From Cliona cf. orientalis (taxonomy: Eukaryota; Porifera; Demospongiae; Clionaida; Clionaidae): 64,000 nucleotides of DNA. The stretch lies in contig OZ005699.1 of the NCBI GenBank assembly GCA_963930775.1, positions 8,887,501-8,951,500 of the forward strand, in the 5' to 3' direction. Below are positions 11,501 to 21,436 of the stretch, piece by piece. Within the stretch, counting starts at the first letter, position 1. Each line of letters starts with the position of its first letter. The notes beneath the pieces were generated by a model that saw nothing but the letters and a program-made list of their open reading frames with translations, made no database searches and had not been told where the DNA came from. Made by a program: the position numbers and the translations under genes.

Positions 11501-13962
11501 TGCATGTGACACCACAGCTTGTTCTGAATATTATTACCATGATATTATATTCGGAGGGTTATACATATCACAGTTTGCCCCTTAAGAGGCTAAGTTCTTC
11601 CGATTACAGGACCATGCATGCAATCATAGCAAGCTAGCTCATTATTCTGATAGTCAATGGATGTGTGTCAAAAATGAATTATTGAGCCATAATATGCATG
11701 ATGACGTTGTGTTCTTGTTGAATACACAGGTTGTTTCTGTCCCAGAGGCTTTGTGGAGAAAGGTGACTCATGTGTGGTACCAGAAGAATGTGAACCTGAA
11801 GTTGACCTTTGCTCCCTCCCACCCGTGACCGGTCTCTGCCTAGCCTACATCCCTCGTTACTTCTACAACAAGAGGTCTGAGCAGTGCGAGCAGTTCGTCT
11901 ACGGCGGTTGCGGTGGAAATGATAATAATTTTGAGACAGTGGAGGAATGTGAAGCCAGATGCAGCAGTGGCAATGGTGAGAGAGAGAGGTCTCAGTACAT
12001 AGCTGCATATTATGCCAAGGCAGTATTTATTGAGTCTACACATTAATATTATCATGGGCAACAGGGATATTTATAACATAGTGATTCATTGCACCATATA
12101 GCACAAGGGTGAAGCAGCCTGAGAGCTGCATGATGAGCGCATGCATCCCGAGTTGAAATTTTGTGCTTAAGTGAACACTTTCATACAATTTAATTTAAAG
12201 GGATCAACTGATCCATGAACATTAATTTCAAGAGCCCTTATTATTAGAGCTTCTATCCACATTACAAACATTATCAAATTTTACTTCATGCACACACATG
12301 ATCATGCATTAGAAACTGAAGAATTTGAGTGCCCCAATGGTAAGGAGTACCAGGAGTGTGGCACCAGCTGCCCCACCACTTGCAGGAACAAGGATGAGAA
12401 TCGTACTTGCACCTCTGAATGTGTCCAAGGTAAACCACATCTCATGCTTAGCTTTCCATTAATTAAAGTAGCCAGTTAAGTGTAGCCGACAGCAAATGGA
12501 TGTATGTCAAAAATGAATTATTGAGCCATATGCATGATGATATTGTGTTCTTGTTGAATACACAGGTTGCTTCTGTCCCAAAGGCTATGTGGAGAAGGGT
12601 GACTCATGTGTGGTACCAGAAGAGTGTGAACTTGAGGCTGACCTTTGCTCCCTCCCACCCGAGACCGGTCCTTGTAAAGGCTACTTCCGTCGTTACTTCT
12701 ACAACGAGAGCTCTGAGCAGTGTGAGCAGTTCGTCTACGGCGGTTGCCGTGGAAATGATAACAACTTTGAGACAGTGGAGGAATGTGAAGCCAAATGCAG
12801 CGGTGGAAATGGTGAGAGGTCTCAATACATAGCCGCGTATTATGTCAAGGCAGTATTAAATGATTTATTGAGCTCTATATAATAATATATGGTCTCTACA
12901 ATCATACTAACTTATCACGGGCATCAGAGATATGTATAATCAAAGCGCAAGGGTGAAGCAGCCTGGGAGCTGATGAGCGCATGCATCCCGAGTTGAAATT
13001 TTGTGCCTAAGTGAACCCTATGATCATGCAGTTTAAAGGGATCAACTGAACATCTTATTATTATAGCTATTATCCACATTACAAAAATTATTGACTTCAT
13101 GCACACACATGATCGTGTTAGAAACTGAGGAGTTTGAGTGCCCCAATGGTAAGGAGTACCAGGAGTGTGGCACCAGCTGCCCCACCACCTGCAAGAACAA
13201 GGATGAGATTCGTATTTGCACCTTTGAATGTGTCCAAGGTAAACCACATCTCATAACAAAATGTCATACTTAGTTTGTAGCTACCATTAATTTTCATGGT
13301 GAAGTATGCATGCATACGGAAGGGTCAGTCTATGCTATGGTGCTCTAGTACATACAGTTTGGCTGCTATCAAGTTGACAACACAGACACAAATGAATGAT
13401 AATATTATTATTATTATAAATGAATGAATGTGAATCCTGGGCTCCATGGATCCATATTATTAGGCTATTAAAGTCTGAATTATCATGCTCATACTAGCAC
13501 TATAGAATCACTCAGGTCACTGCCATGGTTTATCTTCATTATCTCAGGTTGCTTCTGTCCCTCTGGTACTGTTGAGCTAGGTGACAAATGCATAGCTCCT
13601 GATGAATGCCCAGCCGTCAATACAACAGTGTTACCAGAGGAAGAGTGTCCGGAGGGAATGGTCTATAAAGAGTGTGGAACTGCCTGTCCCACCACCTGTG
13701 AGAATATAAAGGATATGCAAGTGAGGCCATGCACTCTCCAATGTGTGCAAGGTATGTACGTATAGCGAGAAGATCCGGGACATAAAATTAGCTGTAATGA
13801 TCTGTGATTATGAATCAGCATTGTAAATCGTAAAAAATTTAATCCATCATCTCCATCCGGGCTGCAGGTTGCTTTTGTGCTGGTGACACCATTCTATTGG
13901 AAGAGGGAGGAAATGAATGTGTCTCTAATGATCAGTGCCCTTCCAATTGGAGTGTTGGTTAA
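8502..13962 (+). CDS. Secreted Kunitz and TIL multi-domain protease inhibitor
   Basis: Fourteen exons: 8502-8577, 8708-8920, 9489-9563, 9590-9886, 10166-10348, 10637-10741, 10845-11042, 11236-11433, 11730-11975, 12313-12429, 12566-12811, 13122-13238, 13548-13751, 13868-13962. All introns are phase 1 and the joined frame gives 789 residues. Signal peptide 1-23 ends in ANA. Residues about 26-220 form an unrecognised Cys-containing domain. Then come Kunitz 1 (about 222-281), three TIL domains, Kunitz 2 (about 470-530), TIL 4, Kunitz 3 (about 594-650), TIL 5 and TIL 6. Kunitz domains show FxYGGCxGNxNxF; each TIL shows ECGTxCPxTC and GCFCP, and is always split by an intron before GCFC. P1 residues (after the second Cys) are Arg, Leu and Lys, predicting trypsin-like, chymotrypsin/elastase-like and trypsin-like targets. 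Likely role is extracellular protease inhibition in defence or matrix control. Confidence 0.88.
9939..10134. mobile_element. MITE with CAGTGGAAT termini (pogo/Tc1-mariner-like)
   Basis: 196 bp in intron 4 of the Kunitz gene. It starts CAGTGGAAT, ends ATTCCACTG, and is flanked by TA on both sides, the target duplication of Tc1/mariner and pogo elements. Internally the two halves also match inversely around TGGCCAC. A related fragment begins at 48213. Confidence 0.7.
11655..13260 (+). repeat. Tandem duplication of a Kunitz-TIL exon pair
   Basis: Copy 1 (about 11655-12490) and copy 2 (about 12495-13260) each contain the end of an intron, a 246-bp TIL-Kunitz exon and a 117-bp TIL exon. Intron sequence is also shared, including the stretch around GTCAAAAATGAATTATTGAG before the large exon. 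Exon lengths are identical, so the duplication is recent and preserved frame because all introns are phase 1. Confidence 0.85.
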
Positions 13963-14117
13963 ACAATTATTACTATCAGTATTATAGTCAATGGACAAAA
14001 AATTGTGTTAATATTGCCTTTTTATGTGTGATGCAAAAATAATAATGGTGCTTGTTTTGCTGCATTTTCATCTGATGGTGAAGTATAATATACATGATAA
14101 TGAAAACTTGTATACAT

Positions 14118-14123
14118 AATAAA
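14118..14123 (+). terminator. Candidate polyadenylation signal AATAAA
   Basis: Canonical hexamer 156 bp downstream of the Kunitz/TIL stop codon and upstream of the next gene. Confidence 0.5.
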
Positions 14124-14139
14124 TGGTCGCGATCGCCAC

Positions 14140-14151
14140 TGCGCATGCGCG
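14140..14151. promoter_or_regulatory. NRF1-like palindrome TGCGCATGCGCG
   Basis: Matches the known NRF1 consensus YGCGCAYGCGCR and lies about 130 bp upstream of the ATG at 14280. Position and sequence suggest a core promoter element; binding is inferred. Confidence 0.5.
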
Positions 14152-14279
14152 TGAGCATGCTCCGCGTATTATCAGAATTGCACCATGCCACCACAATACT
14201 ATGATGCCACGTGTGGTGAAAGCGAGAGAGTAGCCCAGACTTGAAACACAAGGCTAGCAGCTCGATCGAGCAGAGATCA

Positions 14280-17200
14280 ATGGAGATAGATCAAAAAGTA
14301 AACAGTTATTATTAAACTGGTGTAAGTAGCTAATCCTTGAGGTGGTTTGTCTTGTAACTACAGATTGATCTCCTCCACCCTTTTGCTTCACTGAATTGGA
14401 GGGAGTGTAGGGGACCACCTGTGGATATTGGTGATGCCGATGCAGTGTGGCTGAATGATAAGGTCTATATAGGAGGAGGAGCAACATCAGAAAGTTTCAG
14501 ATATGCAGCCAGGCTCTATATCTACACCCCAGCTACTGATACATGGACTACACTGGACACTCCGGTGTGCTGGTTTGGCCTCACCACCTACCACTCCCAG
14601 CTGGTACTGGTTGGAGGGAGGGAGTATGTTGGTCCAAATGTTTTGGGAGAAGCTACAAATAAACTGTGGACATTGAGTGAAGATAGTCAGTGGCAGGAAA
14701 TTCTTCCTCCTATGCCAACACCATGCACTAATACATCTGCTGTGAGTCATGGAGATCATCTCCTGGTGATTGCTAATGGTATTCCTAACGAAGTTTATGT
14801 GTACAATGGTCATCACTGGGCAAGTGCACAACATCCACCTCAGCAGCTGAACTCCGTCAAGTCCACTGTCTTCAATGGTCACTTGTATCTGATGGGAATA
14901 ATACTGCATGAATCACAAAAAACCTGTGTTTATTCTGCCTCCCTGGACTCGCTCCTAGCCAGCTGTCAACCCAGTGAAATGTCACAGCCATCATCTCTAT
15001 GGAAGAGACTGACCGATGTTCCTAGTGAATGGTGCTGTCCTGCTGTGTTTGGAAACAGGCTGGTTGCTGTGGAAGGATCATCATCTCTCTATGCCTACCT
15101 CTCCCTCACCGGTACCCAGGCCTGGAAATACATGGGAGATACTCCACCAATACCGATTTATTCCCCTCCCTGTGCTGTACCTCTCCCCTTCAATGAGTTG
15201 ATGATTGTAAATGAATGGACAGCATTCCGATCTAAACTCACGTGTAAGTTTATTACTGTCAGTGGAGTAGGAAGCAATTACGTGTTGCGAGGACCACCGA
15301 TACAAGTTGTGGGTGTGGCTTTGATTACTCACCACAATTATTCTTATGTAGAGGTCGTATTTTGGTAATTTAAAACCAGACTTTTGCGAGGAAAGTGATA
15401 CATGATGAGAATACATACATAAGGGCTGTGTATTAAGCCTGATTATTGGGGGGGAGGGGGGCAGTGTCCCCCCCCCCCCCCCGAAGTTCCTACTCCATTG
15501 ATCATCATAAAACTACTTGCATTGTTATTCGTAGCTATAAGTTCTGAGATAAAAGCATTACAGAAGACATCCTTACCTTGGTTCTGCTACTTATTTTCAA
15601 TCATTTCTCGACTATTCAAAAAGCAGTCCTAAAAACATAATCTATCGCATTAAGAAGCAGTGGCGGATTTAAAGGGGGGCCTGAGGGGGCACAGGCCTGC
15701 CCTGTTATTGTACCTTTGTTGGTCACATGCTAATATTATGTGTTTATTTGCACTTCGCTAGAATTTCTCACTCAATTCTGTGCATCATAATTATTAATTA
15801 TAGTGATAATACTTCACTCAGGCCCCCTCTATAGATAAACCTAAAATCGCCACTGTTAAGAACTTCAAGTATCACTCCAATATTAATGAAGATCTAGAAT
15901 AAGAGCTGCCCTTGATTAGTAGCAGCACTCCAGCAAGGTCGAGATTAATAGTAGCCGCGACTATAATGCGGTAATAGAGTATAATGAACTCATTTGTATT
16001 GCAGTGACACCTTTTGATCCCGAGAGTCCATTTACCCTGAGAGCTGTGTCTCTACTGGAATCAGCTGCTGGTATCCCAGTGATGACAACACTGACTGACC
16101 ACACTCGCCATATTCAGAGTATCCTTGGTCTACAAATGACCACTAACCTTGATCTGAAGGGAGTGTTAAGCTATTGGATAAGCGGCATACCGTGGTTAGC
16201 TCCATCATGGCGAAATCTTCTCCAGATCATTCGTCTCTTCAACCAGGATGAGCTAGCCCAGAGGATGGAGACTTATCTCAGTGCCGGAGCAACAGAGGAG
16301 CTCTCTCCTACTAGAGGAAAACAAGGTGAGCTGGGAGGATAGTGTCAGCTGTAGCTACTCTCATTACATGTCAGGGTTTCATCCAGAAAAAAATTTTTGG
16401 GGGAGAAGTGGGCATGGCAGTTTCACGCACCGTGACCCCTCCCCCAATTAAGCATGATATGGATTAATGATTGTGTTTTCTGATGTCACTGAGGTATTGC
16501 ATAATTTTATCTAGTGCTCTTAAATAATTGAGTCATGAAGTAGGAGACTATACTGATCACTTGCAATGGGACGCAAAAATATACATGCTCCCCTTCCCCA
16601 ACCATGCACCTCTCTCTCTTTCTTTCTCTCTCTCTCTCTCTCTCTCTCCTTTTCCTCTTTTCTTCTTTCTCTCTTTCTTTTTGGGGGGGGGGGGGGGGGG
16701 GGGGGGAAGCTGGGTGTTTTGAGGGGGAAGCTTCCCCCCCCCCACTGGATGAAATCCTGCATGTGTGCTGTGTTCTAGGAGATGAAGAAGTGGATGAGCA
16801 GATACGGTTGAGAGATGACGTGATTTTTCAACTGAAGCAGCAAATGGCTACACAACAGCAGAGGATTGCTGATCTTGAGTATACAAACAAAGAACTTGAA
16901 GAATTATCCCAAATACCGATTGAGGAGGAAGGTATATCCATTGATTTGTACCAACAATAGCCTCTGCTTGCTTGTTTAGTGTATGTGTACACATAACGTA
17001 TGTGTGTGTGTGTGTGCTCGTAGAAGATGATCAGAAAGATACTAAACCAGGAATTCCTGGCGTGAAGACAGAGCTCAAAGAGGAACCACTAACTCTTGAA
17101 AAAGAGCGAGGAGTAAAGAGGGAGATCAAGGAAGAAGCTGTGCCAATAACCAAAGCCGAGACAACATCTGCTCAACCCACTACTGGTATGTCATCTCATT

Positions 17201-19610
17201 CTATCACTGCAATAGTTTGTGGAGCTAGCTACATGTCCACAGCCACCTGGAACTTGCGTGGTGTAGAAGTGTGTGGAGAAATGACAGTGCATGTGGTGGT
17301 CCATTCTTCTCATGGTCAGCAAATCACTTGGCCTGGCTATGGCCTGAGGCTCAACATCCCTAAGGGCTGTCTTCCAGCAGGCATGGAGCAGTGCACCATC
17401 AACATCAAGGCCTCTCTAGCTGGCCAGTATGAGTTCCCTGAGAACTCCCATCTGGTCAGTGCCATCTTCTGGCTGCGCTGTGAGGATGTGCACAAGTTCA
17501 CTAAACCAATCACAGTGGAAATCCAGCACTGCGCTAAGTCAGAGAATGTTACTAATCTTAAGTTGAGTTTTGTTCGAGCTGTTTGCAGTCAGGAACAGCT
17601 CCCCTACACCTTCAAACAGCTGCCGGGGGGTAACTTCACCAGCCACAGCTCCTATGGAGTCATTGAACTGAACAGTTTCTCTGGAGTGGGAGTAGCACAA
17701 GAGGGGTCAGAGGACAGGGAATACTGTTCACAACTCTTCTATCTTGGAAAGCCTACTCTGTGTAAAATTCATTTTGTAGTGTCATGGAATGTTGAAGCTC
17801 ATCTCACTGTGAGTTAGTTATCAATGCAATACAACTGCAGTTAGGCTATTGCTCTCTCTAGGAGGTAAAAAAGGAGTACAAAGAAGGCGCTATACTTGGT
17901 GTACACCAACTTGTAGAATTCGAGGCAGATGCCATCTCCCTGGACATTCCCATGGAGGGCCTCTCTATCAAAGGCTGGAAGATCACACCACTGATGCGCC
18001 CTGTGGTGAGTTCTTGTGTACACCATATCCAGCCAGCATAGAAACCAACTTCCCTCACTGCTCAGGTGACCAAGAAGCAGGTGGACAACTTTAGAGAGGG
18101 CAAGTCCACTCCATGCTGCCAGCTAAAGGCCGAGGTCTCTGGAAAGAGAAAGAAGATCCCACGATTGAGTCATCAAGTCAAGTTAGAAGGAGCTAAATAT
18201 CCACACAATGTATTCACCATTGACCTTCCTGCTGAAGGTATGTATTATTTTATGCCAACCATGACATTACAATAGCTTCATGCATACTCCTTTCTCCCAT
18301 CCCCTTTTTCCAGATCCTAATTCTCAACCGGCAAAGACATTTGGAGACTTTGCAGCAAGTATACTAGACAAAATTAACCACTCACTCTGATAATACCACT
18401 ATTAAAAACAGATTGTCAAGGTCCCCCTCCCAGCAAGAGAACTAGACTGTCTGAACCATCTGCTTCTGGTGCATCTTCAGCCAATGGCCTGGATACAAAG
18501 CTAGGTGAGTGGTAATAATCATGCATGTACATGTACACAGTGTTTCATACAGAACCATGGCTTTTGAGATAACTATGTTGGGGAGCTGATGCCATTTGGG
18601 GTGGGAAAGTAATACAAAGTATAGCAGTGAGAGAAAATCTTGAGGGGGGAAACTTGAGCTTTGGGGTGGGAAATCCCAGGGCACCCCACCCTCTGTATGA
18701 AACACTGGTACATGTATATAATATTGGATAAAAAAATTAGTGTTCTTTTTGTGCGTAAATGTGGGTTGAAACGTTGTTTAACCCGAGTTAACCAAAGGAG
18801 GGTGTGCCAACTAGGGGGCGGGGCAGCATGTACACTGCACGTATGCTTGATGGCAAGTGCGCATGCGCAGGGCGAAGCGTGCCAAAATCTAATGCTAGTC
18901 AGCTCCTGCCAGTTTGTCATTTCTCAGTCTCAGTCGACTATCAAGGCTTTGGCAGCAACAAAACGTTGTGACTTGCTAACAAAAGCTCCCACCCTCCCAC
19001 CTCCAGCCTCACAAAATCTCATCCAACCGATCCAACCGGTTGTGACCAGAACCTTGCCTGAGGACCAAATGGGGACAAGAGCCTATCCCCATCACTTGTA
19101 TCTCCAAGGAAACAGATGCAGGGGAAGGAAGGCGGAGGCCTGGCCATACACATTCCACAAAACACTCAGGTGTGGCATCATAGAGCACAGGGATAGGCCT
19201 CACGGAGCTAAAAATTAACAAGCCCCACCTCAGGCAGGGTACGCCCTGTAACACAAACCTCGCTTTACCTAATATGGGCAGGCAAATTTAATAAGTACGA
19301 CGCAATGTTTATATTCTTTGCAGTGAAACCAAAGCTAAAAGATCTCCTAAGGGAACTCTACAGCAAAGCTTCAAAGTGGATGAACATTGGTGTCCTCCTT
19401 GACATAGATACGGGGAGACTGGATGCGATCAAGACTGCTGAAAATCATGCACCTGATGATTGTCTTCGTGAGATGCTGATGATTTGGCTGAAGGGGGTTC
19501 CCCCTCCTCCCTCTTGGGCAGCCATTGCTGAGGCTGTTGAAGTGCTAGGAGACCAGAACCTTGCTAATCAACTGAGAACCAAGTATCATGTCCCCCCACA
19601 CCAAAACTAG
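14280..19610 (+). CDS. Kelch / Death-like / ZU5-UPA / Death protein, paralogue A
   Basis: Ten exons: 14280-14297, 14364-15243, 16005-16325, 16779-16931, 17024-17808, 17862-18005, 18066-18237, 18314-18358, 18412-18504, 19324-19610; joined frame 965 residues. Residues about 7-299 are a Kelch-type beta-propeller (repeats with VYIGGG, LVLVGG, WTTLDTP). About 300-406 is a Death-like helical domain ending PSWRNLLQIIRLFNQ. About 407-457 is a coiled coil. About 471-494 is a linker with four SUMO-type motifs (VKTE, LKEE, VKRE, IKEE). About 545-680 is ZU5 (GYGLRLNIPKGCLPAG), followed by a UPA-like segment (about 681-825), a basic PPPSKRTR stretch and a C-terminal Death domain (about 872-958). ZU5-UPA-Death is the supramodule of UNC5, PIDD and ankyrins. 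No signal peptide or TM, so cytosolic or nuclear signalling is expected. The short eighth exon is the least certain. Confidence 0.85.
15658..15855. mobile_element. hAT-type MITE in intron 2 of gene A
   Basis: Termini CAGTGGCGGATTT and AAATCGCCACTG (inner ends imperfect) fit the hAT pattern CAGNG. The flanks are TTAAGAAG and TTAAGAAC, an 8-bp duplication with one mismatch, the expected hAT length. Confidence 0.7.
16372..16759. mobile_element. Inserted MITE with CAGGGTTTCATCCAG termini
   Basis: The 453-bp intron 3 of gene A differs from the 67-bp intron of paralogue B by this block. Termini are CAGGGTTTCATCCAG and CTGGATGAAATCCTG. The flank CATGT is doubled (16367-16371, 16760-16764), while B has a single empty-site copy. 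The interior carries a CT tract and a long G run. Confidence 0.82.
16608..16706 (+). repeat. CT microsatellite followed by poly-G run
   Basis: Tandem CT/TTTC tract (about 16608-16682) running into more than 20 G (16683-16706), inside the MITE at 16372-16759. The open frames it creates are not genes. Confidence 0.8.
18538..18707. mobile_element. MITE with CAGTGTTTCATACAG termini
   Basis: 170 bp in intron 9 of gene A. Termini CAGTGTTTCATACAG and CTGTATGAAACACTG are near-perfect inverted repeats, flanked by GTACA on both sides (18533-18537, 18708-18712). Same terminal pattern and 5-bp duplication as the element at 16372-16759, so both belong to one family. Confidence 0.8.
18852..18863. promoter_or_regulatory. 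NRF1-like palindrome in intron 9 of gene A
   Basis: GTGCGCATGCGCAG inside an 819-bp intron. It could mark an internal promoter before the Death exon or belong to a repeat; no start exon is evident. Confidence 0.3.
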
Positions 19611-19916
19611 CCAACACCACACAAGACAAGACTAGTGATATTCCATCAGAAATTATGCTTACATTCTCTACATCAATAATATTCTAGGTCAATGCGGTTC
19701 TATGATAGCTAGAATCTCGTGCCCAGGACATACAGCACCCCCCCCCCCCCCCCCCCCAATGTCATTATCTGTACATGTATCCCCGCTCAATTGCAAGTAG
19801 CTAGAATGACGACCTTTACCAAACATACGTGCACGCCACACCCCTATCATAGTTTGGGGGTGGGGCGCGTCAGAGTAACCTTTGAACGCAGAGCTATGTA
19901 GCAGCTTAAGAGATCA
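19611..19916. other. Spacer between paralogues A and B
   Basis: 306 bp including a poly-C run at about 19737-19758. It should contain the 3' end of A and the promoter of B. No clear AATAAA or NRF1-like site seen. Confidence 0.5.
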
Positions 19917-21405
19917 ATGGAGATGGATCAACCGGTAAGCAGGTATAATTTAATTGGTGTAAGATCTAAGCCATGAAATGATTTGTCTTGTCCAGATTGA
20001 TATCCTCGACCCTTTAGCTTCACTGGAGTGGAGGGAGTGTATGAGACCACCTGTGGATGTTGGTAATACTGCCCATGCAGTGCAGCTGAAGGACAAGGTC
20101 TATGTGGCTGGAGGAGTAACATCAGGAAGTTTCAGATCTGCAGCCAGGCTCTATATCTACACCCCAGCTACTGATACATGGACTACACTGGATACTCCAG
20201 TGTACTGGTTTGGCCTCACCACCTACCACTCCCAGCTGGTACTAGTCGGAGGGAGGAAGTATGTTGGTGAGAAAGTTGGTGGTGAACTCACCAATGAACT
20301 GTGGATATTGAGTAAAGGTGGTCAGTGGAAGGAAACTACTCTTCCTCCTATGCCAATATCATGTGATAATCCATCTGTTGTGAGTCATGGAAACCATCTC
20401 CTGGTGATTAGTGCTAACGAAGTTTATGTGTACAATGGTCATCACTGGGCAAGTGCACAACATCCACCTCAGCAGCTGCACTTCATAAAGTCCACTATCT
20501 TCAATGGTCACTGGTATCTGATTGGAAGTGGAGGAATTGTTTATTCTGCCTCCCTGGACTCGCTCCTAGCCAGCTGTCGACCCAGTGAGACCTCACAGCC
20601 GTCATCTCTATGGAAGAGACTGACCGATGCTCCTAATCGATGGTGCTGTCCTGCTGTGTTTGGAAACAGGCTAGTTACAGTAGTAAAAGGATCAACTGGT
20701 ACCTCCATCTCACTATCTCTCTATGCCTACTCCCCCCTCACCCAGTCCTGGGTACACATGGGAAATGCTCCATCAACATCAATTTATCTTCGTAGTATTT
20801 CCACTCCCTGTGCTATACTTCTCCCCTCCAAGGAGTTGATGATTGTCAGTAGACAAAAAGGATTCCTATCTAGACTCAAATGTAAGTCTAATAGCCATAC
20901 AGCTATCTATAACAGGGGCGGAGAAATAGGGGGGGGGGGCAGAGGGGGCTTCAGCCCCCCCCCATTTTATCACATGCCATACTACAAAACTACAGCAACA
21001 TAGTTCTGGTGTTTGCAAAAGAGTGCTCGAGTAGAAATTGCAGTTCAAAAATTGCTGCCATATGCATCAGAAACGCTCTCAGAGAGTCGAAATTTCCAAA
21101 ATTTTCTGGGGGAGCATGCCCCCAGACCCCCCTAGGTGGGCTGTGGGCATATGCCCATAGCCTAACTGTTGTCACAGTACTGAGTCAAACCCCCCCCCCC
21201 CCCCCCCCCCCCACTTTTGCTACCTGTTCTCCGCCCTTGTATATTTATCATAGAGTCAGTAGGCTCTATAAGTAGGGATGGCCTGGAAATGCCATGTATG
21301 AAATACAAAACAATGACTTAGAGCAACTGAAGTTTTAAGATTTCAAACTTTCATATTTGCAGGGTGTAGGAAGCAAATTTTGGTTGGTCAGGCATGATGT
21401 GCCCC

Positions 21406-21436
<31 letters not shown>

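Larger units (their letters stand above)
13963..14279. other. Intergenic spacer: poly(A) signal of Kunitz gene and promoter of Kelch-ZU5 gene A
   Basis: 317 bp containing AATAAA at 14118-14123, 156 bp after the Kunitz stop, and an NRF1-like palindrome at 14140-14151 before the next start codon. Nothing else recognised. Confidence 0.6.
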
